This document shows positions 9,853-19,412 of a DNA stretch of 64,000 nt, in pieces. A program made the position numbers and the translations under genes. Source of the stretch: Sporosarcina cyprini. Its GTDB lineage: Bacteria > Bacillota > Bacilli > Bacillales_A > Planococcaceae. The DNA lies in assembly GCF_022048975.1 (NCBI RefSeq), contig NZ_JAKMHX010000030.1, positions 620,001 through 684,000 on the forward strand, read 5' to 3'. The notes beneath the pieces were generated by a model, which was not told the origin of the DNA, searched no databases, and was given only the letters and a program-made list of their open reading frames with translations. The first letter of the stretch is position 1. Each line of letters opens with the position of its first letter.

Positions 9853-10341
9853 TTAATACCCTTTCTTTTGTCGTGCGTAATTTTCCTCATTTTTTTCCAT
9901 ATATGCGTGCCAAACATCTTTATTCGTAAAGTTTAGTTTTTTCGCAATTGAACCGTAAAGAATCCATAACATTTTATATCGCTCAATCGTCGGATCCGAA
10001 ATAAAATGATTAATTGCAGAGTTTGTCGCAATAAATAAATCTGTTAACTCGCCATCCACCTCACCATCAGGCCATTCTTGCACGAGCGCATCAAATCCCT
10101 TTTCAATGCCTAAGGAGAGCAGGAAATGGATCGAGTCCACATATTCTTCTATGATTATATGATGGGGAGAGGCCTCTTTATGGCTCCAAAATTTAAAACA
10201 TCTCGTTTCGTTCGCAAGTTCAGAGAGCTCGACGAGCAACGCCAAACCTTTTTTCGTAAATAAATCTGCATGGCCTTCATGGTTAGATTGAATAAATGAG
10301 TCCAAATCACGCTGCATTGTAAATAAAGTCGTCAATTCCAT
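9853..10341 (-). CDS. All-alpha dUTP diphosphatase (dUTPase 2 / MazG-like fold)
   Basis: Protein of 162 residues predicted to hydrolyse dUTP to dUMP, keeping uracil out of DNA and supplying dTMP synthesis. The helical NTP-pyrophosphohydrolase metal motifs are visible: ELSELANE (ExxxE) and, about 30 residues later, EEYVDS (ExxxD). These occur with KFWSHKEAS between them, as in dimeric dUTPases of Bacillales. The frame can be extended to 10392, but GGAGG seven bases before the ATG at 10341 fixes the start. The gene diverges from ysdB, and that promoter region overlaps its leader. Confidence 0.85.
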   Translation of the reverse strand: MELTTLFTMQRDLDSFIQSNHEGHADLFTKKGLALLVELSELANETRCFKFWSHKEASPHHIIIEEYVDSIHFLLSLGIEKGFDALVQEWPDGEVDGELTDLFIATNSAINHFISDPTIERYKMLWILYGSIAKKLNFTNKDVWHAYMEKNEENYARQKKGY

Positions 10342-10370
10342 TAAAAAACCTCCAAAAAAAATTATTATCT

Positions 10371-10397
10371 TGAAACCAAACCATATACTCATCCGTA
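10371..10397 (+). promoter_or_regulatory. Sigma-W-type promoter of ysdB
   Basis: TGAAAC at 10371-10376 and CGTA at 10394-10397, separated by 17 bases, 41 bases before the ysdB ATG. This matches the ECF sigma-W consensus (TGAAAC, about 16, CGTA). B. subtilis ysdB is a sigma-W target, which supports the call. Confidence 0.75.
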
Positions 10398-10437
10398 CAT
10401 AGTAGATGACTATCTATATCTGTGAGGGGTTGCTTTC

Positions 10438-10830
10438 ATGGGACTATTACTAATCCGCGTTTTCATCATAGCATTCGTCATTTATTTATTTTACCGCGGC
10501 ATTCGTTATTTGACGGATCCAAAGCGGAAATTGGATGAGGCGCATGAACAAGAGCAATATTATTTCTTTGATGATCTGAAAAATGTTAGGAAAAACTTTT
10601 TCATCACATACAAAGGCGCATTGTTCGAAGGAGAAAAGTATTTGGGCACAACTGAAGATGCTTTTGATGTTGTTTCCATTTTTGTCTGGGTGAAAGACGA
10701 AACAAAGTTACAAGGGTTTACTAAAGACGATTTTCATTTCCTTGCTTCTGAAATCGCATCAAACTATCCGAACGCAGAAATCAACTGGAAAAATCCAATT
10801 GAAAAATTAATGAAGAGCAAGGCTCAATAG
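10438..10830 (+). CDS. ysdB: Sigma-W pathway protein YsdB
   Basis: Membrane-anchored protein of 130 residues with one N-terminal helix (about 3-20) and a hydrophilic remainder (YRGIRYLTDPKRKLDEA, then NVRKNFFITYKGALFEGEKY). Length, sequence and position beside ysdA and rplT match B. subtilis YsdB, a protein needed for full sigma-W activity whose mechanism is unknown. GAGGGG lies eight bases before the ATG. The sigma-W-type promoter upstream suggests that it is part of the response it supports. It ends at a terminator convergent with ysdA. Confidence 0.92.
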   Translation: MGLLLIRVFIIAFVIYLFYRGIRYLTDPKRKLDEAHEQEQYYFFDDLKNVRKNFFITYKGALFEGEKYLGTTEDAFDVVSIFVWVKDETKLQGFTKDDFHFLASEIASNYPNAEINWKNPIEKLMKSKAQ

Positions 10831-10846
10831 TAAATGGGCATGAATA

Positions 10847-10878
10847 GGGAGAGCCCATGTATAGTGGCTCCCCCTTTT
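10847..10878 (+). terminator. Intrinsic terminator of ysdB
   Basis: GGGAGAGCC pairs with GGCTCCCCC over nine positions with one mismatch around a 10-base loop, followed by TTTTT. Confidence 0.75.
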
Positions 10879-10911
10879 TGTTTCGCGGTTGCAAGTAGAG
10901 GCGAAAGGCCA

Positions 10912-11208
10912 TCATGTCCAAATGTTCCGTCCCCCTGTTACATCGACTCCGAATAAATATAAAAGAACGGTAATATCGAGCAGGGCAAGAAGGAGAAAAC
11001 CGATACGGAACGAAGTATGCCTCGTTTTATGGCGAAATAGCTGCATACCTAAATAGGAACCAATTCCTCCACCTGCAATCGCGAACAGCCATAATGTCTT
11101 CTCTGGAATTCTTCTTTTTTTCCGTTTTGCCTGCCTTTTGTCATACCCCATTAAGATGCATGACCATATAGAACAGAATAGGATCCATCCAATGAGCAAT
11201 TCATTCAT
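10912..11208 (-). CDS. ysdA: DUF1294 membrane protein YsdA
   Basis: Small membrane protein of 98 residues with three hydrophobic segments: residues about 2-18, 43-58 and 68-88. The cytosolic motif YDKRQAKRKKRRIPEKTLW and the GGGIGSYLGMQLFRHKTRH segment define DUF1294. Position next to rplT and ysdB matches B. subtilis ysdA; its function is unknown. The open frame runs up to 11322, but GGGAG nine bases before the ATG at 11208 and the family start (MNELLIGW) set the shorter form. Confidence 0.88.
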   Translation of the reverse strand: MNELLIGWILFCSIWSCILMGYDKRQAKRKKRRIPEKTLWLFAIAGGGIGSYLGMQLFRHKTRHTSFRIGFLLLALLDITVLLYLFGVDVTGGRNIWT

Positions 11209-11427
11209 TGTTTCATCTCCCTTATCCTTAATAGTACACCGTGCCATGTGCCAATGGAATGCTATTGTTTGGAAATTATTAGAACCTTTTTCAAACGCCT
11301 TTCCGTGCTGTTGAATTCTCATTGGCTGTATTTGAGAAGTCCTATAGAATCAGCCGTCCCCAAAAGGACCCTACTCGTTTACAAGTGGATTGTTTCGGCA
11401 AAGGACATGACAGGAGACAGGCAGCAT

Positions 11428-11470
11428 GAAAAAACGCCTTGCCTCGGTACGAATCCGATTAGCAAGGCGT
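11428..11470 (-). terminator. Intrinsic terminator of infC-rpmI-rplT
   Basis: On the minus strand ACGCCTTGC pairs with GCAAGGCGT, followed by TTTTT, about 14 bases after the rplT stop codon. Confidence 0.88.
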
Positions 11471-11483
11471 CCTGTATCATTTC

Positions 11484-11843
11484 TTATTTCGCGATTGATT
11501 TTTTTGCAGTGTCTGCAAGTTGTGCAAATGCTTGTGCATCTGTCACAGCAAGATCTGCAAGCATTTTGCGGTTCACTTCGATGCCAGCCACTTTTAGACC
11601 GTGCATAAGAGTGCTGTAAGAAAGGCCATTCATACGTGCAGCCGCATTGATACGTGTGATCCATAGTTTACGGAAATCACGTTTTTTCTGACGGCGGTCA
11701 CGGTATGCATAGTTGAATGATTTCATGACCTGTTGGTTTGCTACTTTGTAAAGTCTATGTTTAGAGCCAAAGTAACCTTTAGCTAGTTTCAATACTCGAT
11801 TACGGCGCTTGCGCGACACTGTTCCACCTTTTACGCGTGGCAT
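11484..11843 (-). CDS. rplT: 50S ribosomal protein L20
   Basis: Basic protein of 119 residues essential for early assembly of the large subunit; it binds 23S rRNA. The start [20 protein letters not shown] and the [18 protein letters not shown] region (here [13 protein letters not shown]) are diagnostic, and the length is the family norm. GGAGG precedes the ATG. It is last in infC-rpmI-rplT. In B. subtilis L20 also represses this operon by binding the infC leader, and the same leader arrangement is visible here. Confidence 0.98.
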   Translation of the reverse strand: MPRVKGGTVSRKRRNRVLKLAKGYFGSKHRLYKVANQQVMKSFNYAYRDRRQKKRDFRKLWITRINAAARMNGLSYSTLMHGLKVAGIEVNRKMLADLAVTDAQAFAQLADTAKKSIAK

Positions 11844-11948
11844 AGTAATTACCTCCTGCTATTCCTATAAGAATGTTGTAGTTTCGTTTTCAAAAAGGCG
11901 GGTTGCTGGGCTTCCATCCAACCGGATCCTTCAATTTAAAGCCATGAA

Positions 11949-12149
11949 TTACTTCATGTATGTGATCATTTCACGGATACGCTTGTAGTCTCCAGATGAA
12001 ACAAGGGAAGCTTTGCGTAGGTGACGCTTTGCTTTCGTTGACTTGTTTGCGAAAAGGTGACTTGTATAAGCACGACCGCGTTTCACTTTACCGGATGCAG
12101 TTTTCTTGAAACGTTTTGCTGAACCGCGGTGAGTTTTCATTTTTGGCAT
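11949..12149 (-). CDS. rpmI: 50S ribosomal protein L35
   Basis: Very basic protein of 66 residues in the large ribosomal subunit. [20 protein letters not shown] at the N-terminus is the family signature and the length is exact. AGGAGG lies about eight bases before the ATG. It is the middle gene of infC-rpmI-rplT, 26 bases downstream of infC and about 105 bases ahead of rplT. Confidence 0.98.
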   Translation of the reverse strand: MPKMKTHRGSAKRFKKTASGKVKRGRAYTSHLFANKSTKAKRHLRKASLVSSGDYKRIREMITYMK

Positions 12150-12175
12150 GATCTGTTCCTCCTAAATCTTTCGTG

Positions 12176-12694
12176 TTACTTCTTTTCAGCAGTCGGGGCA
12201 AGTATTAGGAACATGCTCCGGCCTTCCATTTTCGGTTTAACTTCAACCGTTGAAACTTCCTTGCATGCTTCTGCGAATCGGTCGAGTACTCGTTGACCAA
12301 TCTCTTTATGAGTAATGGCACGTCCACGGAAACGGATAGAAGCTTTTACTTTGTCCCCGTTCTCCAGGAATTTGATCCCATTGCGCAGTTTGGTTTGAAA
12401 ATCATGTTCATCAATTGTAGGGCTAAGGCGCACTTCTTTGATGTTAATGATTTTCTGGTTTTTCCGTACTTCACGCTCTTTTTTCTGCTGTTCAAACTTG
12501 AACTTCCCATAGTCCATTACACGAGCTACTGGGGGCTTTGCTTGCGGAGCGACAAGGACGAGGTCCAAATTCGCACGAGCTGCGATATCAAGCGCCTCAT
12601 TACGTGATTTGATTCCAAGCTGGTCACCGTTATGATCGATCAGGCGAAGCTCGCGGGCACGGATGCCCTCGTTTACGTACATGTCTTTGCTAAT
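12176..12694 (-). CDS. infC: Translation initiation factor IF-3 with ATT start
   Basis: Protein of 172 residues that binds the 30S subunit and checks start-codon and initiator-tRNA pairing. It has the N-domain [14 protein letters not shown], a linker rich in lysine, and the C-domain ending [10 protein letters not shown]. The frame can be drawn to 12769, but the real start is almost certainly ATT at 12694, nine bases after GGAGG. This gives [15 protein letters not shown] as in Geobacillus IF-3. A rare ATT start is the classic self-regulatory feature of infC: low IF-3 lets the poor start codon be used. Confidence 0.95.
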   Translation of the reverse strand: MSKDMYVNEGIRARELRLIDHNGDQLGIKSRNEALDIAARANLDLVLVAPQAKPPVARVMDYGKFKFEQQKKEREVRKNQKIINIKEVRLSPTIDEHDFQTKLRNGIKFLENGDKVKASIRFRGRAITHKEIGQRVLDRFAEACKEVSTVEVKPKMEGRSMFLILAPTAEKK

Positions 12695-12984
12695 AGTAAT
12701 CCACCTCCGGATATTGTCTCGCGAATACACAATTTGGGTATACCGCCTATCGTTCCGGCGGAGTCCCACAGGTCATTCTAACATTGAAAAGCAAAGGGCG
12801 CCAGAATTCTAGGCATAAAAAAAGTAGACATATCGTAATGATTGTCTACCCGCATATGCGTACGCACAACTAAATGCACGGCACGTCATTCATGTGTCTT
12901 ACCTGTCAACAGCGTATTGCGTCAATCAGGTGAGAAGCGGGCAGCCTCTTCTTATACCACAAACTGTATTCATTAACCTTTATA
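12695..12984 (-). ncRNA. infC leader RNA (L20 leader-type attenuator)
   Basis: About 290 bases lie between the promoter at 12985-13013 and infC with no gene inside. They contain a transcription terminator hairpin (12817-12849) well ahead of infC. In B. subtilis the infC leader binds ribosomal protein L20, which stabilises such a terminator and shuts the operon down when L20 is in excess. Position, length and the internal terminator match that class. I did not fold the L20-binding pseudoknot, so the class assignment rests on context. Confidence 0.75.
12817..12849 (-). terminator. Attenuator terminator in the infC leader
   Basis: On the minus strand GTAGACA and TGTCTAC form a 7-bp stem, followed by seven T, about 120 bases before infC. 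It is placed to stop transcription before the operon. Confidence 0.82.
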
Positions 12985-13013
12985 ACTTTACCATGCCGTG
13001 CATCTGTTGTCAA
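12985..13013 (-). promoter_or_regulatory. Sigma-A promoter of infC-rpmI-rplT
   Basis: A perfect -35 TTGACA and -10 TAAAGT are separated by exactly 17 bases on the minus strand. The -35 overlaps the stop codon of the upstream TPR-C39 gene. Confidence 0.7.
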
Positions 13014-16000
13014 CTATTGATTTCTTCTAATTCATCAAGGCGCACTCCAAGGAATCGGACAAAGTCATCCGTCCCCATATGAGAATTTTGCATTTCCACA
13101 AGCCATTGGTCTTGCACATCTCCATTTGCAGAACAAAAATACTCCCAAGCCTTATCAGAAAAACCGGCAAAATAATATACACGCATCAAGCCGATATGCC
13201 CTTCTTCCACTTCAGGATCCAGCTCTAATGTCTTGTCATAGCTCGCTTTCGCAAGGTCATATTTGCCAAGATGAAGCAGGCAGTCTCCTTTCCAAGCCCA
13301 TCCATATGGATAGTCTGGATGCATTTCTGTGATTTTGGTGAAATGTTTGAGAGATTCTTCAAAGTCAGCTTGTTTGCCGATACGTACTCCATAATCGAAT
13401 GAATAGAACCCTGCCAGTCTGGAAACATCAAAATCATCGTACTCATATAAGTTTAGAATCTTTTTCGCTTCCGGCCTATTGTCCACTCTCCATAGATATT
13501 TTGCCAATTCTACGTAGTGTGCGCCATTTTCCGGCTCCAATTTAGCGGCAAATTTTAATAACGCAGTAACATAGACGGTGATTGGAGATATTTTAGTAGC
13601 CGCCCTCAGCTGTTTCAGGAATGAGTAGTTTCCGTCTTTTATCTCTAGCCAAGGCTCTGCCAATGCCATTACTTCTCTGCCCAGCTGATGGCTAATCCAA
13701 GCTTTCTCCTCGTCGGAAACATTCAAACGTTCAATCGGAAGGGTACCAAAATTATTTTGCTTGCTGAAATACATGGCTTCCGCCCAGAAAGGATATAGCG
13801 ATTCGTCTTTTGGATATTCTTCGACGAGCTTTGTTATAATGACATTCGCTTTTTTATATTCCTTTTCTTTCAATAGCAATTTTGCCACCCGAAATTGAAT
13901 AGAAGGGCTTTCCTGCTCAGAAAGGAATTGTATTGCTTCACGGTTTGTCATGAGGGCGCTTTTTGAAATAAGCCACCAATCCTCATCCACATTGTCTCTT
14001 ATTTCATCTAACCGTTCGGATACTATGCGTTTTTCCTTTTCGTCAAGCCATCCTGCCATTCGGTCCACTTTGCAAACGGCCGGGTATAACTCGAGCAACT
14101 CAAACCCATATCGCTTGGCAGCTTGATAATCCTCTGCTTGCTCGTAAATTTCAAACAGTTCCTCACGCGCAGCATGGAAGTCGCTTTCAATCTCAATACA
14201 AGCTTTAAAGTGCCGTATGGCTTTCTCCTGTTCACCCATTCCTTTGTTAATCAATCCTAACCGGTAATGAGGAAACGTATTTTGTGGATTCATTTCAAGC
14301 GCCTCACCTAGTAGTTCCAGCGCGGCTTCTATTTCTCCTGTTTGTTCTCTCAGAAATGCTTCATAACAATACAAATCTGGATCCTGTACTCGATTTCGCA
14401 GTTCAGCCAGCACATTCGCACCACGCTGTTCCGCTGGAGTATCCTCCACGTAATCGACATATCTTCGGACAAAAGCCATCACTTGCTCTTCCGTATTCAG
14501 AAGCCCTTCTTCCATGACATCCAAAGCTGTTACATGTTCCGTTACCGTTTCAGCCGTTTCGAACAGCATCGCTCCTGCTCGGAATATATAATAAGCCGAG
14601 CCGATGCGCTCTGCTTGAGAGGTAACAGACTGCATGGCCTCTTCCCATCTACCTGCTTTCGCCATTGCCTCACCTAGATAGATGAAAGCAAGCGAATCGC
14701 CTTCCGGATCTCGCTCGGCGGCTTCTTTGTATGCCTGTTCAGCAGACTGAAAGTCCTCCATTCCCGCTCTTGCATGACCTGCATATAACCATAGATACGT
14801 CGCCTCTTCACTTGGCACGCTAGAGATCGCGCGTTCACAAGTGGCAGCCGCCGACTCAAAGTTTTCCTGTTCTAAATACATTTCAGCAATCCGCAGGTAA
14901 GGATAAGGAACAGCGGGATTGAGCTCCAAAGATCGCTCCAGCCATTGAATGGCCTCTTGCTCATTTTTCCCTATTTGACAGCGTCCGGCTTCATATGCGT
15001 AGTAGGCATTATCCGGGTCTTGCTTCGCCAAGACCAGAAATTGTTCCAAAGCATCGGCCGGTTGCCCATTTGCCAACAAAGCAGACGCATAGGTCGAGGC
15101 AACAAATTCATCTTCCTCATTCTGGTACATAGCTGTTTCTGCATAGTCCACTGCATCTTCCGTTCTGCCAATTTCCTCTGCGCATCTTGCCAAATACGCA
15201 AATGCAATAGGCTGGTACGGATCCATCTCAAGCGACCGCTCTAAATGGAAAAGAGCATCCGGGTAGGCATCCCTTTTATAGGCGTCAACCCCGAGCAAAT
15301 AATGAGAGAATGCAGAAGGCCGTTTCAACTCTTTCATTATGGCCATAAAGGAGTCCCGGTCCCCGTATCGCATATAGGAATTGGCAATAAGCAACGCAAC
15401 CTTCTGCTCCTCCATGCCAAGTCTCTCCTCCACATGCTTTCTCCACTGATCGACATAAGGAAGGAACTTGTCATCATGACCGAGAGATAAACCCAGCACC
15501 GATGCATAGACCTCTTCTTCATTCCGAAGTAGAAAGGCCAAAAACTTGTCTGTCATCTCTTCGCTCGCTTCGTCCAAATCATCCACCCGTGAAAAAGCTT
15601 CCTGAAAGAATTCATGTTCTTCTTTAGGCAGAGCCGGCAAAGTGTGCGCCTGCTCGCGCGGAATGAAGACGATTGCCAAACCATCCTTCATGCGATTGAA
15701 CTTTTGAAACACATCATAGGGCACATAGAACGGCTCCAGTCGGTTTGGATCCTGAATCGACAAGATCTGCAGCCGGTCATCGTATCCCCTGACCAACTGG
15801 ACATGTGAACTATTTTCAACCATGAGATCCAGCATGATCGGTAATCCAAGATCGATCAATTGTTTGAGTGCTTCGACCGTGCTTTTGAAAAACACTGCTT
15901 GGAAACCTAATGATTCCATATAGGAAGCGGTCTTGCTTATTCTGGAACCAGTTCTATCGAATATATGGCTTGCCACTTCATCCTGCGTTATGTCATAGCC

Positions 16001-16969
16001 AGCTGCCCTTAAAATCATTTCAATCGAAGCAGGCACACAATAATTCACTTTCTGTTTAATAGGAATTACATGTACTTCGTTTCTATTTCCTGTTTCATCA
16101 AGAGATTCTGGATTAAAGACGGTGTTTTCCAGCACATCGGAATACGATGCGATCCACTTCCGGAAATCATCCCAGCGATCCAGCCGGTACAGTGTATCGG
16201 TTTGTATGTAAATGAGATAATTACGCTGGCGGATGTACGGGTGATTTTCCAGCATTTCAGGAATTAGGAGGCTCACTTTCTCATAGTCTCCGTCCGTATA
16301 AAGATGATCAATATTGGCGATTTGCAGCGCCACATCATCCGGGTAACGTTCCATCCCTTCCCGCAGAATAGCAGACGCCTCTTCACGAGCGCCCCGTTTC
16401 GCCAGCAATTCGGCATACGCCGCATAGGTAATCGCACCGCGTTCCGTCAATGGCAGTGCATCAAGCAATATCTGTTCCGCTTCTTCCAGCCGGTCCATTT
16501 CAATATAATACGGAGCTAATTGATCCGCATGGATAGTCCCGCCATTCTTCTCAATTTCCTGAATCGTGCGTGCCGCTTCAGGAATGCGATTCATCATCGT
16601 TAATGCATGTAAGCGGACTTTCAATAAATAATTCCTATCTTTTTCTGTGTAAGATGTATTTTGTAATTGATCCTGAATCAAATGATCGACTCGGAACGGT
16701 CGATCCCTCTCTAGGAGCGTATGACATTTCCACGCAAATGTTCGTGCCGTCGTAAAACGGCGGTGCGCGTAATACGCTAAGAAATTTCCGTATTGCGACA
16801 GCGCTCCATTATCCAGCAATCGGATGAGCCGGTAGCTTTCATCTTCAGAATCAATCAAATGTAAGTAATCAAGAACTTCTCTCCTAGAACATTGAAGGAG
16901 AATTCGCAGCACGTCATTTGCCTGGCCGATTGTTTTAATATCGGAAGGTTTGACAATCGTCTCTATCAT
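13010..16969 (-). CDS. Giant cytosolic TPR protein with C39-like cysteine peptidase domain
   Basis: Protein of 1319 residues with no signal peptide or membrane segment. Helical TPR-like repeats fill about residues 120-290 and 530-1310 (for example ALFHLERSLEMDPYQPIAFA and AIQWLERSLELNPAVPYPYL). Between them, residues about 300-437 form a papain-like C39-type domain. It has a full set of candidate catalytic residues: Gln306, Cys311 (NYCVPASIEMIL), His389 (SSHVQLVRGYDD) and Asp407 (IQDPN). The TPR units suggest a scaffold presenting a peptide substrate or partner; the target is unknown. GGAGGG precedes the ATG by six bases. It lies between thrS and infC, where B. subtilis has unrelated genes. 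Confidence 0.85.
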   Translation of the reverse strand: MIETIVKPSDIKTIGQANDVLRILLQCSRREVLDYLHLIDSEDESYRLIRLLDNGALSQYGNFLAYYAHRRFTTARTFAWKCHTLLERDRPFRVDHLIQDQLQNTSYTEKDRNYLLKVRLHALTMMNRIPEAARTIQEIEKNGGTIHADQLAPYYIEMDRLEEAEQILLDALPLTERGAITYAAYAELLAKRGAREEASAILREGMERYPDDVALQIANIDHLYTDGDYEKVSLLIPEMLENHPYIRQRNYLIYIQTDTLYRLDRWDDFRKWIASYSDVLENTVFNPESLDETGNRNEVHVIPIKQKVNYCVPASIEMILRAAGYDITQDEVASHIFDRTGSRISKTASYMESLGFQAVFFKSTVEALKQLIDLGLPIMLDLMVENSSHVQLVRGYDDRLQILSIQDPNRLEPFYVPYDVFQKFNRMKDGLAIVFIPREQAHTLPALPKEEHEFFQEAFSRVDDLDEASEEMTDKFLAFLLRNEEEVYASVLGLSLGHDDKFLPYVDQWRKHVEERLGMEEQKVALLIANSYMRYGDRDSFMAIMKELKRPSAFSHYLLGVDAYKRDAYPDALFHLERSLEMDPYQPIAFAYLARCAEEIGRTEDAVDYAETAMYQNEEDEFVASTYASALLANGQPADALEQFLVLAKQDPDNAYYAYEAGRCQIGKNEQEAIQWLERSLELNPAVPYPYLRIAEMYLEQENFESAAATCERAISSVPSEEATYLWLYAGHARAGMEDFQSAEQAYKEAAERDPEGDSLAFIYLGEAMAKAGRWEEAMQSVTSQAERIGSAYYIFRAGAMLFETAETVTEHVTALDVMEEGLLNTEEQVMAFVRRYVDYVEDTPAEQRGANVLAELRNRVQDPDLYCYEAFLREQTGEIEAALELLGEALEMNPQNTFPHYRLGLINKGMGEQEKAIRHFKACIEIESDFHAAREELFEIYEQAEDYQAAKRYGFELLELYPAVCKVDRMAGWLDEKEKRIVSERLDEIRDNVDEDWWLISKSALMTNREAIQFLSEQESPSIQFRVAKLLLKEKEYKKANVIITKLVEEYPKDESLYPFWAEAMYFSKQNNFGTLPIERLNVSDEEKAWISHQLGREVMALAEPWLEIKDGNYSFLKQLRAATKISPITVYVTALLKFAAKLEPENGAHYVELAKYLWRVDNRPEAKKILNLYEYDDFDVSRLAGFYSFDYGVRIGKQADFEESLKHFTKITEMHPDYPYGWAWKGDCLLHLGKYDLAKASYDKTLELDPEVEEGHIGLMRVYYFAGFSDKAWEYFCSANGDVQDQWLVEMQNSHMGTDDFVRFLGVRLDELEEINS

Positions 16970-17064
16970 GAAAATCCCTCCATTTTATGCAGACAACTGT
17001 ATTGTACTTTGAACACTTCACGAGAATCAAAGTTTCAAATAAATTATTTGAAAAATAATATAAA

Positions 17065-17096
17065 CATCCCATTTCTCGATAAGGAGAAATGGGATG
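17065..17096 (-). terminator. Intrinsic terminator of thrS
   Basis: A perfect 13-bp inverted repeat (CATCCCATTTCTC / GAGAAATGGGATG) with a 6-base loop, followed on the minus strand by a T-rich tract, 14 bases after the thrS stop codon. Confidence 0.88.
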
Positions 17097-17110
17097 CAAT
17101 ACCTAGTTCG

Positions 17111-19048
17111 TTATTCTTTATTCGCAACAACCGACTGCAACAGTTCAAGGAATTGTGCAAACGGCATGCTTTCGGATTTTTGTTCACCGTATTTCCGTAC
17201 ATTCACTTCACCGGACTCGACTTCCTTGTCGCCAAGCACGAGCATGAAAGGAACTTTTTGCACTTGGGCTTCGCGGATTTTGTAGCCGATTTTTTCATCT
17301 CTGCTGTCTAGATCCACTCGGAAACCGGCAGCCACTAACTTTTCACGCACTTCATTTGCGTACTCAAAATGAACTTCCGGAGATACCGGGATCACTTCTA
17401 CTTGGACAGGAGCAAGCCATGTCGGGAAGGCGCCTTTGTATTCTTCGATCAAGAAGGCAACAAAACGTTCCATTGTCGAAACGACACCTCTGTGGATTAC
17501 AACAGGACGATGCGGTTTGCCATCCTCTCCTACGTATGTGAGATCAAAACGTTCAGGAAGAAGGAAGTCCAGTTGGACAGTCGATAATGTCTCTTCCATT
17601 CCGATAGCCGTCTTCACCTGAACATCCAGCTTAGGACCATAGAATGCTGCTTCCCCATCTGCTTCCACATATTCAAGCCCCAGCTCATCCATTGCTTCTT
17701 TCAACATGCTTTGTGCCTTTTCCCACATCGCATCATCGTCAAAATACTTTTCTGTATCTTGAGGATCGCGGTAAGAGAGACGGAAAGAATAGTCCTTAAT
17801 ATTGAAGTCTTTATACACTTCAATGATCAATTGAACGACACGCTGGAATTCTTCCTTAATTTGATCTGGACGGACAAAGATATGCGCATCATTCAGCGTC
17901 ATGCCTCGAACCCGCTGCAATCCGGAAAGGGCTCCGGACATTTCGTAACGGTGCATCGTGCCAAGCTCAGCAATGCGGAGCGGCAAATTACGATAAGAGT
18001 GGATGCCATTTTTGTAAATCATCATATGATGCGGACAGTTCATCGGACGGAGCACCAAATCCTCATTATCCATACTCATGACCGGGAACATGCCGTCCTG
18101 GTAATGATCCCAGTGTCCGGATGTCTTATATAGCTCGACACTACCAAGAACTGGTGTATATACGTGGTTATAGCCGAGTTTCTCTTCTTTATCGACAATG
18201 TACCGTTCAATTACACGGCGGATCGTCGCACCCTTTGGCAGCCATAGTGGCAACCCTTGGCCCACTTTTTGGGAGTTTGTGAATAATTGAAGCTCCTTGC
18301 CGATTTTCCGATGATCGCGCTCTTTCGCTTCCTCTAACATGCGCAAATGCTCCTGCAGTTCCTCTTTCTTGAAGAATGCAGTTCCGTAAATACGCTGAAG
18401 CATTTTATTATCGGAATTACCGCGCCAGTAGGCACCCGCGATGCTCAACAGTTTAAATTCCTTCAACTTTCCTGTAGAAGGAACGTGAATGCCGCGGCAA
18501 AGGTCGAAGAATTCACCTTGTTCATAAATCGAGACTTGCTCGCCTTCAGGAATGGCTTCCAGAAGCTCCAGCTTGTACGGATCATCAATCTCCTTGAAAC
18601 GTTTTTCCGCTTCTTCGCGTGAAACATCATGACGGACAACCGGCAAGTTTTCTCCAATGATCCGCTTCATTTCTTTCTCGAGTTCAGGTAAATCTTCTGC
18701 CGTGATTGGAGTTGGCGAGTCGATATCATAGTAAAAACCGTTATCAATGACCGGACCGATACCGAGTTTAGCATCCGGGAACTTGCGCTTCACCGCTTGT
18801 GCAAGCAAATGCGCTGTACTATGGCGTAAAATTTCTAACGCTTCCGGTGATTGAGGTGTAATGATTGCGATATCGCCATCTTCCTCGATTGGCGTTTTCA
18901 GATCGATCAGCTGATCTCCCACTTTACCTGCCAATGCGCTTTTGCGGAGTCCCGGGCTGATGGATCCAGCGACGTCTTCTGTAGTTGTGCCTTTTGGGAA
19001 CGATTTAATCGCTCCATCAGGGAATTTCAATTCGATTTGTTCCGACAT
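17111..19048 (-). CDS. thrS: Threonine-tRNA ligase
   Basis: Charges tRNA-Thr with threonine using ATP. The 645 residues show the full domain order: TGS domain (about 1-62), editing domain with [12 protein letters not shown] (about 75) and the zinc-site region, class II catalytic core with [13 protein letters not shown] and the [13 protein letters not shown] motif 2, and the C-terminal anticodon-binding domain. The frame stays open to 19279, but that part is the T-box leader. AAGGAGAG seven bases before the ATG at 19048 and the family start [12 protein letters not shown] fix the start. Expression is controlled by the upstream T-box. Confidence 0.98.
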   Translation of the reverse strand: MSEQIELKFPDGAIKSFPKGTTTEDVAGSISPGLRKSALAGKVGDQLIDLKTPIEEDGDIAIITPQSPEALEILRHSTAHLLAQAVKRKFPDAKLGIGPVIDNGFYYDIDSPTPITAEDLPELEKEMKRIIGENLPVVRHDVSREEAEKRFKEIDDPYKLELLEAIPEGEQVSIYEQGEFFDLCRGIHVPSTGKLKEFKLLSIAGAYWRGNSDNKMLQRIYGTAFFKKEELQEHLRMLEEAKERDHRKIGKELQLFTNSQKVGQGLPLWLPKGATIRRVIERYIVDKEEKLGYNHVYTPVLGSVELYKTSGHWDHYQDGMFPVMSMDNEDLVLRPMNCPHHMMIYKNGIHSYRNLPLRIAELGTMHRYEMSGALSGLQRVRGMTLNDAHIFVRPDQIKEEFQRVVQLIIEVYKDFNIKDYSFRLSYRDPQDTEKYFDDDAMWEKAQSMLKEAMDELGLEYVEADGEAAFYGPKLDVQVKTAIGMEETLSTVQLDFLLPERFDLTYVGEDGKPHRPVVIHRGVVSTMERFVAFLIEEYKGAFPTWLAPVQVEVIPVSPEVHFEYANEVREKLVAAGFRVDLDSRDEKIGYKIREAQVQKVPFMLVLGDKEVESGEVNVRKYGEQKSESMPFAQFLELLQSVVANKE

Positions 19049-19144
19049 GATCAGTCTCTCCTTTTTAGTTAGTTGGAATAGAACGGATGGTGTACACATT
19101 GATTTTTTAGTTAGTGGAATAAACAAAAAACTTAAAAAACCAAT

Positions 19145-19406
19145 AAAAAAAGCCCCATCCCTGTAAAGGGACGAAGCGTATGTTCGTGGTTCCACCCTTC
19201 TTCCTTCCCTCCGGCAAAATGCCGGAAAGACGAAGCTTTCCAATCGGCTAACGGGCCGGTGCCGTCGACGGATACTCATTTCCCCATCGCTGCTCCGAGG
19301 TGGTCCATCGATTTTCTGTCCTGCGGGGCTTCCAGCCGATGACCCCGTTCTCTGTAGGATGATGAATCGATAGTTGTCCTCATCTTCACATTTTAATCAT
19401 TTAATA
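19145..19406 (-). ncRNA. T-box leader for thrS with ACC specifier
   Basis: tRNA-sensing leader. The conserved T-box AGGGTGGAACCACG lies at 19185-19198 (minus strand). It is followed by a terminator hairpin (TCCCT/AGGGA core) and seven T at 19144-19150. Upstream, Stem I can be drawn with GAGG/CCTC at its base and ATCGATT/AATCGAT above. The internal loop between them presents ACC (19302-19304), a threonine codon, as the specifier. Uncharged tRNA-Thr should pair with both sites and permit read-through into thrS. Confidence 0.93.
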
Positions 19407-19412
19407 CAAATT

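Noticed and set aside
19049..19279. N-terminal extension of ThrS by 77 residues
   Set aside because: This stretch is the T-box leader; the family start and a good ribosome site are at 19048.
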